The position numbers and the translations under genes were made by a program. Of a stretch of 64,000 nucleotides of DNA, positions 34,014 to 43,348 are shown piece after piece. Position 1 is the first letter of the stretch; each line of letters opens with the position of its first letter. Below the pieces are notes generated by a model. The model had not been told where the DNA came from and ran no database searches. It worked only from the letters and a program-made list of their open reading frames with translations. Source of the stretch: Flavisolibacter longurius (GTDB lineage Bacteria; Bacteroidota; Bacteroidia; Chitinophagales; Chitinophagaceae); contig JABUMY010000017.1 in NCBI GenBank assembly GCA_013327885.1, positions 62,001-126,000 of the forward strand, read 5' to 3'.

Positions 34014-35255
34014 ATGGACCTTTTAAGATTCATAACCGCCGGCAGTGTAGATGATGGAAAAAGCACCCTCATTGGCCGCTTGCTGTACGATAGCAAAAGC
34101 ATTTTAGTTGACCAACTGGAAACACTGAAAAAGCAAAGCAAGAACACCGGCAAAGCAGACATCGACCTGGCGCTCCTTACCGACGGTCTCCGTGCCGAAC
34201 GGGAGCAAGGCATCACCATTGATGTTGCCTACAAGTACTTCTCTACGCCCAAGCGTAAGTTTATCATTGCCGATGCGCCGGGGCATATCCAGTACACCCG
34301 CAACATGATCACCGGTGCGTCCAATGCCGATTGCATTGTGATATTGGTGGATGCCCGTAACGGCGTGGTAGAACAAACGCGGCGCCACTCCATCATTGCT
34401 TCGCTGCTGCGCATTCCCCATGTTGTTATTGCTATCAACAAGATGGATATGGTCGACTATGACAAGGTGGTGTTTGATGCCATTGTTGAACAATACAAGG
34501 CGCTTGCCATTGAGCTTAAGCTGAACGATGTGTATTACATCCCGATGAGTGCACTGAAAGGTGACAATATTACGGCTACATCAGAAGAATTTCCCTGGTA
34601 CAAAGGAGAGGCCTTGCTGCCTTACCTCGAAAGCCTGGAAGTATCGCATGGTTATACCGATTCGCCATCCCGATTTCAGGTGCAGTATGTCATCAGGCCG
34701 CAGGTAGAAGAGCTGCACGATTACCGCGGTTATGCGGGGCGGATCAGCAATGGTTCTTACAAAGTTGGAGATGCCGTTCGTATTCTCCCTTCGGGCCAAA
34801 CAACAACCATCAGTGCCATTGAAGTGAACGGCAACAAAACGGAAGCGGCTTTTGCCGGACAAAGCGTTGTGCTGCACCTGGCAGATGACCTGGATGTAAG
34901 CCGGGGCGACGCCATCGTTAAAATAGGAGAGTTGCCTCGGTTGGAGCAGGAGTTTGACGCCCTGATGTGCTGGATGGATACAAAAGAATTGCAGGAAGGT
35001 TCTAAATACCTTTTGCAGCAAGGCAGTCGGCGTGTAAAGGCAATTGTAAAAGAGATCACGTACAAGCTTGATGTCAACACGCTGGAGCAGCAGGTTTCAC
35101 CATCGGCAGCAGCGTTGAATGATGTCGTGAAAGTTCGCATCAAAACAGCAGAGCCGCTGGCTTATGATGCCTATCAAAAGCTGTCGGCCAATGCAACGGC
35201 AATCCTTATCGACCAGACAAGCAATATGACAGCGGGCGCCCTGCTTTTACAATAG
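34014..35255 (+). CDS. cysN: Sulfate adenylyltransferase subunit 1 (GTPase)
   Basis: 413 residues from the ATG at 34014; an in-frame TTG at 33996 is not needed. GTPase motifs: GSVDDGKSTLIGRLL, DAPGHIQYTRNM, and NKMD. It is an EF-Tu-like protein whose GTP hydrolysis drives APS synthesis by CysD. There is no C-terminal APS kinase domain, in agreement with an APS reductase pathway. The serine acetyltransferase gene starts 5 bases after its stop. Confidence 0.95.
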   Translation: MDLLRFITAGSVDDGKSTLIGRLLYDSKSILVDQLETLKKQSKNTGKADIDLALLTDGLRAEREQGITIDVAYKYFSTPKRKFIIADAPGHIQYTRNMITGASNADCIVILVDARNGVVEQTRRHSIIASLLRIPHVVIAINKMDMVDYDKVVFDAIVEQYKALAIELKLNDVYYIPMSALKGDNITATSEEFPWYKGEALLPYLESLEVSHGYTDSPSRFQVQYVIRPQVEELHDYRGYAGRISNGSYKVGDAVRILPSGQTTTISAIEVNGNKTEAAFAGQSVVLHLADDLDVSRGDAIVKIGELPRLEQEFDALMCWMDTKELQEGSKYLLQQGSRRVKAIVKEITYKLDVNTLEQQVSPSAAALNDVVKVRIKTAEPLAYDAYQKLSANATAILIDQTSNMTAGALLLQ

Positions 35256-35260
35256 AAAAT

Positions 35261-36091
35261 ATGAGCGAAGCGGAATTTCTTTATACGTTAATGCAAAACA
35301 AATCCGGCGAGATCGAACGCTTTCCGGACAGGCTGGCCGCTGGGCATTTTATTACAGAACTTTTCCAGTTCCTCTTTATCAGTTGCCACAAAAGCCTTGA
35401 TTATACCAGCATCGATGCGGAATACAAGCGGTTGAAACAAAGCTTCGACAACCTGCTTTCGCAAACAGGGCTGGCAGAAAAGGAAAGAGCGCAGCAGGCA
35501 GAGAAATTTTTTAAAAGGCTGCCGTTTATTTACAAGGCTCTGCAACATGATGCGCAGGCGATCCTGGAGTTTGACCCGGCAGCGCAAAGCCTTGCCGAAG
35601 TGATCGTGGCGTATCCCGGTTTTTATGCAACGGTGGTGTATCGGTTATCGCACCAATTGCAGGTTCAAGGCGTGAAACTATTGCCGCGACTTTTCAGCGA
35701 GTATGCCCACAGTAAAACAGGCATCGACATCCATCCCGGCGCCACTATCGGCGAAGCCTTTGCCATCGATCATGGAACTGGCATCGTGATTGGCGAAACA
35801 ACGGTCATTGGCAACAATGTGAAAATTTACCAGGGAGTAACGCTGGGTGCATTGAATGTGTCGAAGGAATTTGCCAGCACCAAGCGCCACCCCACCATTG
35901 AAGATGGCGTTGTGATCTATTCCGGTGCAACCATTCTTGGCGGACAAACAACTGTTGGCAAAGGAAGCATTATTGGTGGGAATGTGTGGCTCACCAGCAG
36001 CGTGCCTTCGTATTCGGTGGTATACCACAAAAGCGAAGTAAAGATCAAGGACAAAGACCCGTTTCCCGAACCCATCAACTTTATTATTTAA
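35261..36091 (+). CDS. epsC: Serine O-acetyltransferase (EpsC type)
   Basis: 276 residues. It makes O-acetylserine, the carbon skeleton for cysteine. The C-terminal left-handed beta helix has hexapeptide repeats (HPGATIGEAFAIDHGTG, VIGETTVIGNNVKIYQGVTLGALN) with the catalytic His in IDHGTG. An N-terminal helical half of about 130 residues precedes it, as in EpsC. The C-terminus that usually docks to cysteine synthase ends in NFII. Nine bases separate it from the cysteine synthase gene, so the pair is co-translated. Confidence 0.92.
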   Translation: MSEAEFLYTLMQNKSGEIERFPDRLAAGHFITELFQFLFISCHKSLDYTSIDAEYKRLKQSFDNLLSQTGLAEKERAQQAEKFFKRLPFIYKALQHDAQAILEFDPAAQSLAEVIVAYPGFYATVVYRLSHQLQVQGVKLLPRLFSEYAHSKTGIDIHPGATIGEAFAIDHGTGIVIGETTVIGNNVKIYQGVTLGALNVSKEFASTKRHPTIEDGVVIYSGATILGGQTTVGKGSIIGGNVWLTSSVPSYSVVYHKSEVKIKDKDPFPEPINFII

Positions 36092-36100
36092 AAACAAACG

Positions 36101-37015
36101 ATGAAAGCAAATTCGATACTGGATACGATAGGCAATACGCCACATGTACGCTTGAATAAATTATTTCCACCCGACTATGAAGTGTGGATAAAACTGGAGC
36201 GAAGCAATCCCGGCGCCAGCATCAAAGATCGCATAGCCCTGGCAATGATCGAAGATGCCGAAGCAAAAGGCATCCTGCAAAAAGACAGTGTGATTATCGA
36301 GCCAACTTCCGGAAACACCGGTATTGGTTTGGCCCTGGTGGCAGCTGTAAAAGGTTACAAGCTAATTCTCGTGATGCCGGAAAGCATGTCGGTTGAACGG
36401 CGCCGGCTGATGTCGATATATGGAGCTGAGTTTGTGCTGACGCCCCGCGAAAAAGGAATGAAAGGCGCCATTGAAAAAGCACAGGAGCTGGCAAAAGAAA
36501 CACCTAATGCCTGGATCCCGCAGCAGTTCGACAATCCTTCGAATACAGAGATTCACCGCACGACAACAGCACAGGAGATCATCAATGATTTTAAGGACGG
36601 ACTGGATTATGTGATAACAGGTGTGGGAACCGGTGGCCACATCACCGCCATCGCCGAAGTGGTGAAAGATGCCATTCCCGGGTTAAAAGTCCTTGCGGTA
36701 GAACCCGAGCTCTCGCCTGTGCTGAGTGGCGGTTCACCCTCACCGCACCCGTTGCAGGGACTGGGCGCTGGCTTTGTGCCATCGATCTTAAATAAAGATG
36801 CACTGGATGGTGTGGTAACGGTAAGCAAAGAAGAAGCGTTTCTCTACACGCAGCGACTGGCAAAAGAAGAAGGCATTCTTGCCGGCATCTCCACCGGTGC
36901 AGCGCTTGCGGCTGTGGCAAAAAAGCTGGTTGACATTCCAAAAGGCGCAAAGATATTAACCTACAACTACGACACGGGCGAACGCTATTTGTCAATCGAA
37001 GGACTGTTTCAATAA
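36101..37015 (+). CDS. cysK: Cysteine synthase A (O-acetylserine sulfhydrylase)
   Basis: 304 residues. It is a PLP enzyme forming cysteine from O-acetylserine and sulfide. The PLP Lys is in [11 protein letters not shown] near residue 43; the substrate loop is [13 protein letters not shown]; the phosphate loop is TGVGTGGHI. It ends with [15 protein letters not shown], typical of CysK. It lies between epsC and SUMT within the operon. CysM is the closest alternative, but the spacing to the SAT gene favours CysK. Confidence 0.94.
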   Translation: MKANSILDTIGNTPHVRLNKLFPPDYEVWIKLERSNPGASIKDRIALAMIEDAEAKGILQKDSVIIEPTSGNTGIGLALVAAVKGYKLILVMPESMSVERRRLMSIYGAEFVLTPREKGMKGAIEKAQELAKETPNAWIPQQFDNPSNTEIHRTTTAQEIINDFKDGLDYVITGVGTGGHITAIAEVVKDAIPGLKVLAVEPELSPVLSGGSPSPHPLQGLGAGFVPSILNKDALDGVVTVSKEEAFLYTQRLAKEEGILAGISTGAALAAVAKKLVDIPKGAKILTYNYDTGERYLSIEGLFQ

Positions 37016-37021
37016 ACGTAC

Positions 37022-37858
37022 ATGACAACGCAATTTCAAAAGGGAAAAGTGATACTGGTTGGTGCCGGCACCGGCGATCCGGAGCTGTTAACGGTGAAGG
37101 GTATGCGCTACCTGCAACAAGCTGATGTGATTCTCACGGACAGGCTGGTGAGCCCTGCCATTCTTGAAAACTTTGCTTCGCCGAATGCCCGTGTTATCTA
37201 CGTGGGCAAACAGTGCCGTAAAGGTGCTTCCACGCCGCAGGCGACTATCAACGAATTGATGGTGTTGTATGCCCAGGATAACAAACGGGTAGTGCGATTG
37301 AAGGGCGGTGATGTTTCTGTTTTCTCTAACATTTTAGACGAATTGCAAACCCTTGTTGAAAACGGGATTCCCTACGAAATTGTGCCTGGTATTACCGCTG
37401 CTTTGGGTGCCGCCGCTTATGCAGGCATGCCGCTCACAGCCCGTGGCTATGCAACGGCTGTTCGCTTATTGACGGCCTATAAATCCGACGTGGTGTCGGA
37501 AAGTTATTGGCAGGAACTGGCCCAGACGGATGATACGCTTGTTTTTTACATGTCGTCGGAGACCGTTGCACATGTGGTGAAGCAATTGACCAAATATGGG
37601 ATTGCTGCTGAAAAACAACTGGCCATTGTTGAACAGGCAACAACGCCTTACCAGCAAGTGTATACTACTTCGCTTTACCGGTTTGCCGAAACCCTGGGCA
37701 ACCGAACGTTCCTGTCGCCTTCGCTGGTGGTGATTGGAAAAGTAGTGGACCTGCATGCGCAGTTTCAATGGCTGCCAAAAACCAGCCAGGCCGCAGCATA
37801 TTTTTCTTCCGAAACAACGGTGGTATCTGAAAACGAACAATTAGCCTTAACAGCATAA
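37022..37858 (+). CDS. cobA: Uroporphyrinogen-III C-methyltransferase (SUMT)
   Basis: 278 residues. It adds two SAM methyl groups to uroporphyrinogen III, giving precorrin-2 for siroheme. Motifs are VILVGAGTGDPELLTVKGM, VRLKGGDVSVFS, and VPGITAALGAAAYAGMPLT. It corresponds to the C-terminal half of E. coli CysG as a stand-alone protein. The N-terminal (dehydrogenase/ferrochelatase) half of CysG is encoded separately at 41408 as a fusion. Siroheme is required by CysI in the same operon. Confidence 0.94.
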   Translation: MTTQFQKGKVILVGAGTGDPELLTVKGMRYLQQADVILTDRLVSPAILENFASPNARVIYVGKQCRKGASTPQATINELMVLYAQDNKRVVRLKGGDVSVFSNILDELQTLVENGIPYEIVPGITAALGAAAYAGMPLTARGYATAVRLLTAYKSDVVSESYWQELAQTDDTLVFYMSSETVAHVVKQLTKYGIAAEKQLAIVEQATTPYQQVYTTSLYRFAETLGNRTFLSPSLVVIGKVVDLHAQFQWLPKTSQAAAYFSSETTVVSENEQLALTA

Positions 37859-37867
37859 ACGAACAAC

Positions 37868-39574
37868 ATGATTGCACAAGCAAAAATCAAAATCATACAG
37901 GAGATGGTTGTCGACCTCACTAAAGAGGAGATCATCTGGCTGAGCGGCTACCTGTCCGGCATTGCTGGTGCCGATACAAAACTGATCCCCGGTGAAGCCA
38001 CGCAGGGGACAGCCGCCGCTGTTCCTTCGGTACAAAAGATCACCATCGCCTATGGCACGGAAACAGGCAATGCAAAAAAGCTCGCTTCCAATTTTGCGGC
38101 GAAGGCAAAGAAAAAAGGCATTCAACCCAAATTGGTAAGCCTGGAGCAATACAAGCTGACGGACTTGCCAAAAGAAGAATGGTTCTTTACCATTATCAGC
38201 ACACAAGGTGATGGCGAACCCCCGGCCGGCGCCAAAAAATTCTATGATTTTGTGCACCAGGATTCGGTGACACTTTCCAAATTGAATTATGGCGTGCTGG
38301 CCCTTGGCGATACCGCTTATCCTTTGTTTTGCAAGGCGGGAGAAGATGTGGACAACCAGTTGCAAAAGCTGGGTGGCAAACGCATTGTTCCGCTGCAAAA
38401 ACTGGATACGGATTACGAAGAAGAAGCAGAACAGTGGATTGCTAACCTCCTGCAATCGCTTACGGCTCCTTCTGCAGCCGCCGCTCCTGCAGTTGTTGTA
38501 CCGGCAAAAAAAACCGGAAAAAAGACATACACGGGAACCATTCAAACAAAGATCAACCTCAACGGACGCGGGTCGCAAAAAGAAACCTATCACATCGAGA
38601 TCGCTGCGGAAGATGTCCAGTTTGAACCTGGTGATGCGGTTGGCATTGTTCCCCGCAACAAGCCGGAACTGGTGCAGAAAATTATTTCCCTAAGTGGCCT
38701 GACAGAAGAAGCCCTTGTTCCTTACCGCAATGAAACGGCACCACTCGGCAGCCTGTTTGCTCAAAAGCTGTCGTTGGTAAATCTTTCAGAGAACACGGTA
38801 AAAAAATATGCGGCCATCGTTAAGCAGGAGATACCCGCTACGCGGATGGATTTTTCCGATCTTTTGCGCATTTATCCTGTCAGTAACAGCGAGCAGTTTT
38901 TAGAGGCCATCCAGGTACTGGATCCCATTGCACCGCGGTTGTATTCCATTGCTTCTTCACCCGAAGCGCATGGCAGCGAAGTGCACATTACGCTGGGCAT
39001 GCACCGCTATTGCGTAAACGATTCCCTGCGTGATGGTCTTTGTTCTTACTACCTATCGCAAATGAAAGAAGGCGAAGAAATTGATTTTTACATACACAAG
39101 AATCACCTGTTCAAATTGCCGGCAGAGGATAAAGACGTGATCATGGTAGGACCGGGAACCGGCATTGCACCGTTCCGCTCTTTTGTGGCGCATCGCGATG
39201 CCACCGGCGCTTCTGGTCGCAACTGGCTCTTTTTCGGCGACCAGCATTTCACCACCGATTTTCTTTACCAAACAGAATGGCAAAGCTGGATTGAGACCGG
39301 TGTGCTGACGAAAATGAATGTTGCGTTTAGTCGCGACCAGGAAGAAAAGCTTTATGTGCAACACAAGTTGTGGCAACACCGGCAGGAGCTTGTTCAGTGG
39401 CTCGATGATGGCGCCAGCTTTTACATCTGTGGTGCCAAGAATCCAATGAGCGTGGATGTAGAAAATATACTGGTAAAGATCATCAGCGAGCAGAAGGGAT
39501 TCACGGAGGAAGCGTCCATCGAATACCTGGATGCACTGAAAGAAGAAGGTCGGTACCTGAAAGATGTTTATTAA
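37868..39574 (+). CDS. cysJ: Sulfite reductase flavoprotein subunit
   Basis: 568 residues. It passes electrons from NADPH through FAD and FMN to CysI. The flavodoxin domain has ITIAYGTETGNAKKLA near residues 58-75 and STQGDGEPPAGAKKF. A Pro/Ala-rich linker follows (PSAAAAPAVVVPA), then the FAD domain (PRLYSIASSPEAHGSEV) and the NADPH domain (GPGTGIAPFRSFV and YICGAKNPMSVDV). It ends with the aromatic EEGRYLKDVY typical of this family. The first 50 residues are an extra helical region as in other Bacteroidota CysJ. Confidence 0.94.
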   Translation: MIAQAKIKIIQEMVVDLTKEEIIWLSGYLSGIAGADTKLIPGEATQGTAAAVPSVQKITIAYGTETGNAKKLASNFAAKAKKKGIQPKLVSLEQYKLTDLPKEEWFFTIISTQGDGEPPAGAKKFYDFVHQDSVTLSKLNYGVLALGDTAYPLFCKAGEDVDNQLQKLGGKRIVPLQKLDTDYEEEAEQWIANLLQSLTAPSAAAAPAVVVPAKKTGKKTYTGTIQTKINLNGRGSQKETYHIEIAAEDVQFEPGDAVGIVPRNKPELVQKIISLSGLTEEALVPYRNETAPLGSLFAQKLSLVNLSENTVKKYAAIVKQEIPATRMDFSDLLRIYPVSNSEQFLEAIQVLDPIAPRLYSIASSPEAHGSEVHITLGMHRYCVNDSLRDGLCSYYLSQMKEGEEIDFYIHKNHLFKLPAEDKDVIMVGPGTGIAPFRSFVAHRDATGASGRNWLFFGDQHFTTDFLYQTEWQSWIETGVLTKMNVAFSRDQEEKLYVQHKLWQHRQELVQWLDDGASFYICGAKNPMSVDVENILVKIISEQKGFTEEASIEYLDALKEEGRYLKDVY

Positions 39575-39737
39575 GGCCCCCTCCGGCTACCCCGGTGAGG
39601 GAGTGACCTTGAGTACCACCCTCGCTTGTGCGAGAAGCTGCACGTTAGCAGTTGCTTAGTAAAGCAAGGACAGAACGACAGATGGCCTTCCGTCCGCATG
39701 AGGCGGTCGGGATGGGCTAAAAAACACAAATCGAATT
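39575..39737. other. 163-base intercistronic spacer between cysJ and cysI
   Basis: This is the longest gap in the operon and is G/C-rich. It begins with a CCCCCTCCGGCTACCCCGG-type stretch at the cysJ stop and includes an imperfect palindrome around CCGTCCGC and GGCGGTCGG (39691-39712). It resembles the G/C-rich repeats at 48386 and 52243. No internal promoter or T-run terminator is evident. Confidence 0.5.
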
Positions 39738-41408
39738 ATGGCGGAACAAAAGAATATATCAGCAGTTGAAAAAATAAAATTAGCCAGTGATGCCTTGCGG
39801 GGAACACTGAAAGACAGCTTGCAGGACGAACTTACGGGTGCCGTGCGGGAAATGGATCATGCCCTTGTGAAGTTTCATGGTATGTATGAGCAGGATGACC
39901 GCGACCTGCGGGAAGAACGTGCTGCGCAAAAACTGGACAAGCTTTATTCCTTTATGATTCGATTGCGTATTCCCGGTGGATTAATCACACCGGAGCAATG
40001 GATCATGGCGCACCACGTGGCGGGAAATTATACAACCGGTGTCATTAAAATTACCACGCGGCAAACCATCCAATTACATGGGATTCTTAAGCGGCACATC
40101 AAACCCACCTTGCAGGATTTTAATACAGTTGGACTGGATTCCATCGCTGCTTGCGGTGACGTCAACCGCAATGTGATCGCCAGCAGTCATCCTTCCATTT
40201 CGCCCCTGCATGCACACATTCACGACTACGCCAAAAAGATCAGCGAAGCCCTGTTGCCCAAAACAAGGGCGTTTTACGAAGTGTGGCTGGATGAACAACC
40301 GCTGACCGATAAAAAAGCAGAGGAAGATCCGCTGTATCAGAAACATTACCTGCCCCGGAAATTTAAAGTGGCTATTGCCATTCCGCCCAACAACGATGTG
40401 GATGTGTTTGCAAACGATGTTGCCATCATTGCCGTTATTGAAGCCGGCAAGCTGCTTGGTTTTAACATTGGTATCGGCGGCGGATTGGGTGCTACACATG
40501 GCAACCCGGCTACCTACCCGCGGCTGGCAAGCATCATTGGATTTGTGCCCGAAGAAAAATTGATTGAAACCGTTTACCAGATCGCCGCCGTGCAACGGGA
40601 TAATGGCAACCGTAGCGACCGCAAGTTATCGCGGTTGAAATATACTGTCGATAACATGGGGCTGGATGTATTCAAAGCTGAATTGGAAAAGCGTCTCGGC
40701 TTTCAGCTTGAACCGGAAAAGCCTTATGTTTTTACAGAACGCAGAGACCATTTTGGATGGGAACAAAGTTCGGATGGTGCCTGGCATTATACCATCTTCG
40801 TTGAGAATGGCAGGGTTACGGATGAAGCAAACCTTCCGTTAAAAACAGCGCTTTTAAAGATCGCAGAAACGGGCAAGGCAAACTTCCGGTTCACCACCAA
40901 TCAAAACCTTACCCTCGGTGACATTGCAGAAGGCGACAAAGCCGTCGTTGAAGCCATATTGAACAGCTATAACGTTATCGATCACACGGAAAGGGCAGGA
41001 GGTATGCGCCGGAATGCTGTTGCTTGTGTGGCGTTTAATACCTGTCCGCTTGCCCTGGCTGAAGCGCAGCGTTACCTGCCAACGCTTATCTCCAAAATAG
41101 AACCGCTGCTTTCAAAACACGGCTTGCAGGAGGAAGAGATCAGCATACGCATGACGGGTTGTCCAAACGGTTGCGGACGATCCACGCTGGCCGAAATCGG
41201 CTTTATCGGAACGGCTTATGGGCGGTATAATTTACAGCTCGGTGGCGACAGGTTGGGGCACCGGCTCAATGCCAAATACAAGGATAACGTGGATGAAGCA
41301 ACGATCCTTTCGGAACTGGACCAGTTGTTTGCTTTTTACAGCAAAGAGCGCAGCAGGGGCGAAAGTTTTGGTGATTTTGTTGTTCGAAAAGAACTGGTGA
41401 AAGCCTAA
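39738..41408 (+). CDS. cysI: Assimilatory sulfite reductase hemoprotein subunit
   Basis: 556 residues. It reduces sulfite to sulfide with siroheme and a [4Fe-4S] cluster. The cluster and siroheme Cys are in CVAFNTCPLALAEAQ and MTGCPNGCGRSTLAEIGFIG; the GRYNLQLGG block matches CysI closely. Two repeats of the sulfite/nitrite reductase ferredoxin-like domain are present. The stop codon overlaps the next ATG by one base (TAATG), so translation is coupled. Confidence 0.95.
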   Translation: MAEQKNISAVEKIKLASDALRGTLKDSLQDELTGAVREMDHALVKFHGMYEQDDRDLREERAAQKLDKLYSFMIRLRIPGGLITPEQWIMAHHVAGNYTTGVIKITTRQTIQLHGILKRHIKPTLQDFNTVGLDSIAACGDVNRNVIASSHPSISPLHAHIHDYAKKISEALLPKTRAFYEVWLDEQPLTDKKAEEDPLYQKHYLPRKFKVAIAIPPNNDVDVFANDVAIIAVIEAGKLLGFNIGIGGGLGATHGNPATYPRLASIIGFVPEEKLIETVYQIAAVQRDNGNRSDRKLSRLKYTVDNMGLDVFKAELEKRLGFQLEPEKPYVFTERRDHFGWEQSSDGAWHYTIFVENGRVTDEANLPLKTALLKIAETGKANFRFTTNQNLTLGDIAEGDKAVVEAILNSYNVIDHTERAGGMRRNAVACVAFNTCPLALAEAQRYLPTLISKIEPLLSKHGLQEEEISIRMTGCPNGCGRSTLAEIGFIGTAYGRYNLQLGGDRLGHRLNAKYKDNVDEATILSELDQLFAFYSKERSRGESFGDFVVRKELVKA

Positions 41409-42922
41409 TGAAAAGAATGGAAACAGTACAAGTAGATTCAAGCGTAGCGTCGAAGGTGGAAGGGGCAAACCATCTTTTCCCGGTTTTTTTGAAGCTGGAA
41501 GAAATGCAGGTTTTGCTGGTTGGTGGCGGAAAAGTGGCGCTCGAAAAGCTGTCTGCTATCCTGAAGAATTCGCCTGCCACCAACATACGACTGGTAGGGA
41601 CGGAAATAAGCACCGATATAAAAGAGCTGGCAGCAACGCACCCTTCGCTTCAGTTATGGGAACGGCCTTTTGAGGCCAGCGATCTCCAGGGAGCAGAAAT
41701 TGTTCTCATTGCCATCGACGACAAAGACCAAAGCGAAGCCATTCGCCTTTTGGCAAAGAGCGAAGGCAAGCTGGTGAACGCTGCCGACAAGCCGGATCTT
41801 TGCGATTTTTATCTCGGATCCATTGTACAAAAAGGCCATGTAAAAATTGCTATTTCCACCAACGGAAAATCGCCAACCATGGCCAAGCGGTTGAAGGAAA
41901 TTCTCAACAATGCCATTCCAGCCGAGATCAGCGGCATTACCGATAACCTGAACATGATACGAAACCGCTTGAACGGAAACTTTTCGCAAAAGGTAAAAAA
42001 GCTTGATAAGATCACGCAGGTGCTGGTGGAAAACGAGACAGCCGAAGTAGAGAAATGGCGCAAGATCGCTACTTACATTCTCATTGCGTTTGGACTGATG
42101 TTGCTGGGACATTTTATCTTCTCCTACATCCCCCTGCAAACAGTTGCGGATAGCACTGTCTCTTTTTATCACAGCTTAGACCAGGCATTTCTGCTGATGA
42201 TACTCGCCGGCTTTTTGGCACAAATGGTAGATGGTGCTACCAGCATGGGCTATGGCGTTACTAGTGCCATTGTGTTGATGTCGGCCAACGTTAGCCCCGC
42301 GGCCATCAGCGGCAGCATTCACACAGCGGAGATCTTTGCCAGCGGTGCATCGGGATACAGCCATTACAAGTTTGGCAACGTCAACAAAAAAATGTTCAAG
42401 GCTCTGCTTATACCGGGTGTGTTGGGCGCCGTAGCAGGTGCTTTCCTGCTGGTAAAGTTTGGCGAAACACATATTGCTTATGTACGTCCTATCATGGCCG
42501 TATACACGCTTTTCCTGGGCATTAAAATCTTCATCAATGCCTTCCGGAATACCCTTATAAAAAAGAAGTTCAGGCACTACGGATGGCTTGCAGGTGTCGG
42601 CGGGTTTTTAGATTCATTCGGTGGCGGGGGATGGGGACCGATCGTGACGTCAACCCTCATTACCAAAGGCAGAACGCCTCGTTTTGTTGTCGGTTCCGTA
42701 AGCCTTACCGAATTTTTTGTGACGGTTGCCAGTGCATTCACCTTCTTTACGCTTATCGGTGTTCAGCACTGGCAGGTAATCTTGGGGTTAGTGATTGGTG
42801 GCTTGATCGCATCGCCTTTCGCCGCAAGATTAAATGGCAAGATCCCGAAAAAAGCCTCGTTTATTTTGCTGGGAACTGTTGTGGTAATTTGGAGCATACG
42901 TATCCTGGTGAATGTTTTGTAA
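41408..42922 (+). CDS. Precorrin-2 dehydrogenase/ferrochelatase fused to TSUP (TauE/SafE) transporter
   Basis: 504 residues. Residues about 20-215 match the N-terminal half of CysG/Met8p: LLVGGGKVALEKL (NAD site), VNAADKPDLCDFYLGSIV and STNGKSPTMAKRLKEIL. After a helix (RKIATYILIAFGLMLLGHFIF) the rest is a TauE/SafE-type membrane protein with about eight more transmembrane segments and the repeat signature MVDGATSMGYGVTSAI and GGFLDSFGGGGWGPIV. The one protein would finish siroheme synthesis and move sulfate, sulfite or another sulfur anion. Last gene of the operon, followed by a terminator. Direction of transport is not readable from sequence. Confidence 0.9.
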   Translation: MKRMETVQVDSSVASKVEGANHLFPVFLKLEEMQVLLVGGGKVALEKLSAILKNSPATNIRLVGTEISTDIKELAATHPSLQLWERPFEASDLQGAEIVLIAIDDKDQSEAIRLLAKSEGKLVNAADKPDLCDFYLGSIVQKGHVKIAISTNGKSPTMAKRLKEILNNAIPAEISGITDNLNMIRNRLNGNFSQKVKKLDKITQVLVENETAEVEKWRKIATYILIAFGLMLLGHFIFSYIPLQTVADSTVSFYHSLDQAFLLMILAGFLAQMVDGATSMGYGVTSAIVLMSANVSPAAISGSIHTAEIFASGASGYSHYKFGNVNKKMFKALLIPGVLGAVAGAFLLVKFGETHIAYVRPIMAVYTLFLGIKIFINAFRNTLIKKKFRHYGWLAGVGGFLDSFGGGGWGPIVTSTLITKGRTPRFVVGSVSLTEFFVTVASAFTFFTLIGVQHWQVILGLVIGGLIASPFAARLNGKIPKKASFILLGTVVVIWSIRILVNVL

Positions 42923-42952
42923 GCAGTTATTCCGGGGTAAATATTTAAACAG

Positions 42953-42990
42953 ACAGCAGATGGGTTTTCCATTCTGCTGTTTGTTTTTTT
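42953..42990 (+). terminator. Rho-independent terminator of the cys operon
   Basis: ACAGCAGA (42953-42960) pairs with TCTGCTGT (42973-42980), extended inward by TGG/CCA, and is followed by TTGTTTTTTT. It lies 31 bases after the TSUP stop. Confidence 0.9.
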
Positions 42991-43108
42991 AAAACTTGAA
43001 TAGAATAATCTGCGGGTTTTGGTTAGTGCGGATTAAAGAAAATTGCCCGTTGATTTCGAAAAATCAAACTACAAAATGTGAAGAGGTTAGTCTGAAATGA
43101 CTACAAAC

Positions 43109-43133
43109 AAAAAACCCCCGGAAGAACCGAGGG
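43109..43133 (-). terminator. Terminator after the initiator tRNA gene
   Basis: On the minus strand CCCTCGG and CCGGGGG pair (one wobble) around a TTCTT loop, followed by a T-run. It begins 9 bases after the tRNA 3' end. Confidence 0.85.
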
Positions 43134-43142
43134 TTGTTGTAG

Positions 43143-43214
<72 letters not shown>

Positions 43215-43318
43215 ATATAAAGTTTATAAGAAAGATCTGTTTTGAACCGGCGTTAATCGCTGATTGGAGTGCAAATATAGCGTCTCTTCTAATTGCAGCC
43301 AAACATTTTTTTATCGTC

Positions 43319-43326
43319 TACCTTTG
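43319..43326 (+). promoter_or_regulatory. -7 box (TACCTTTG) for era
   Basis: An exact TAnnTTTG match 22 bases before the GTG start of era, preceded by a T-rich run at the -33 distance. Confidence 0.7.
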
Positions 43327-43348
43327 CGACCTAAATCTTTAACAAAGC

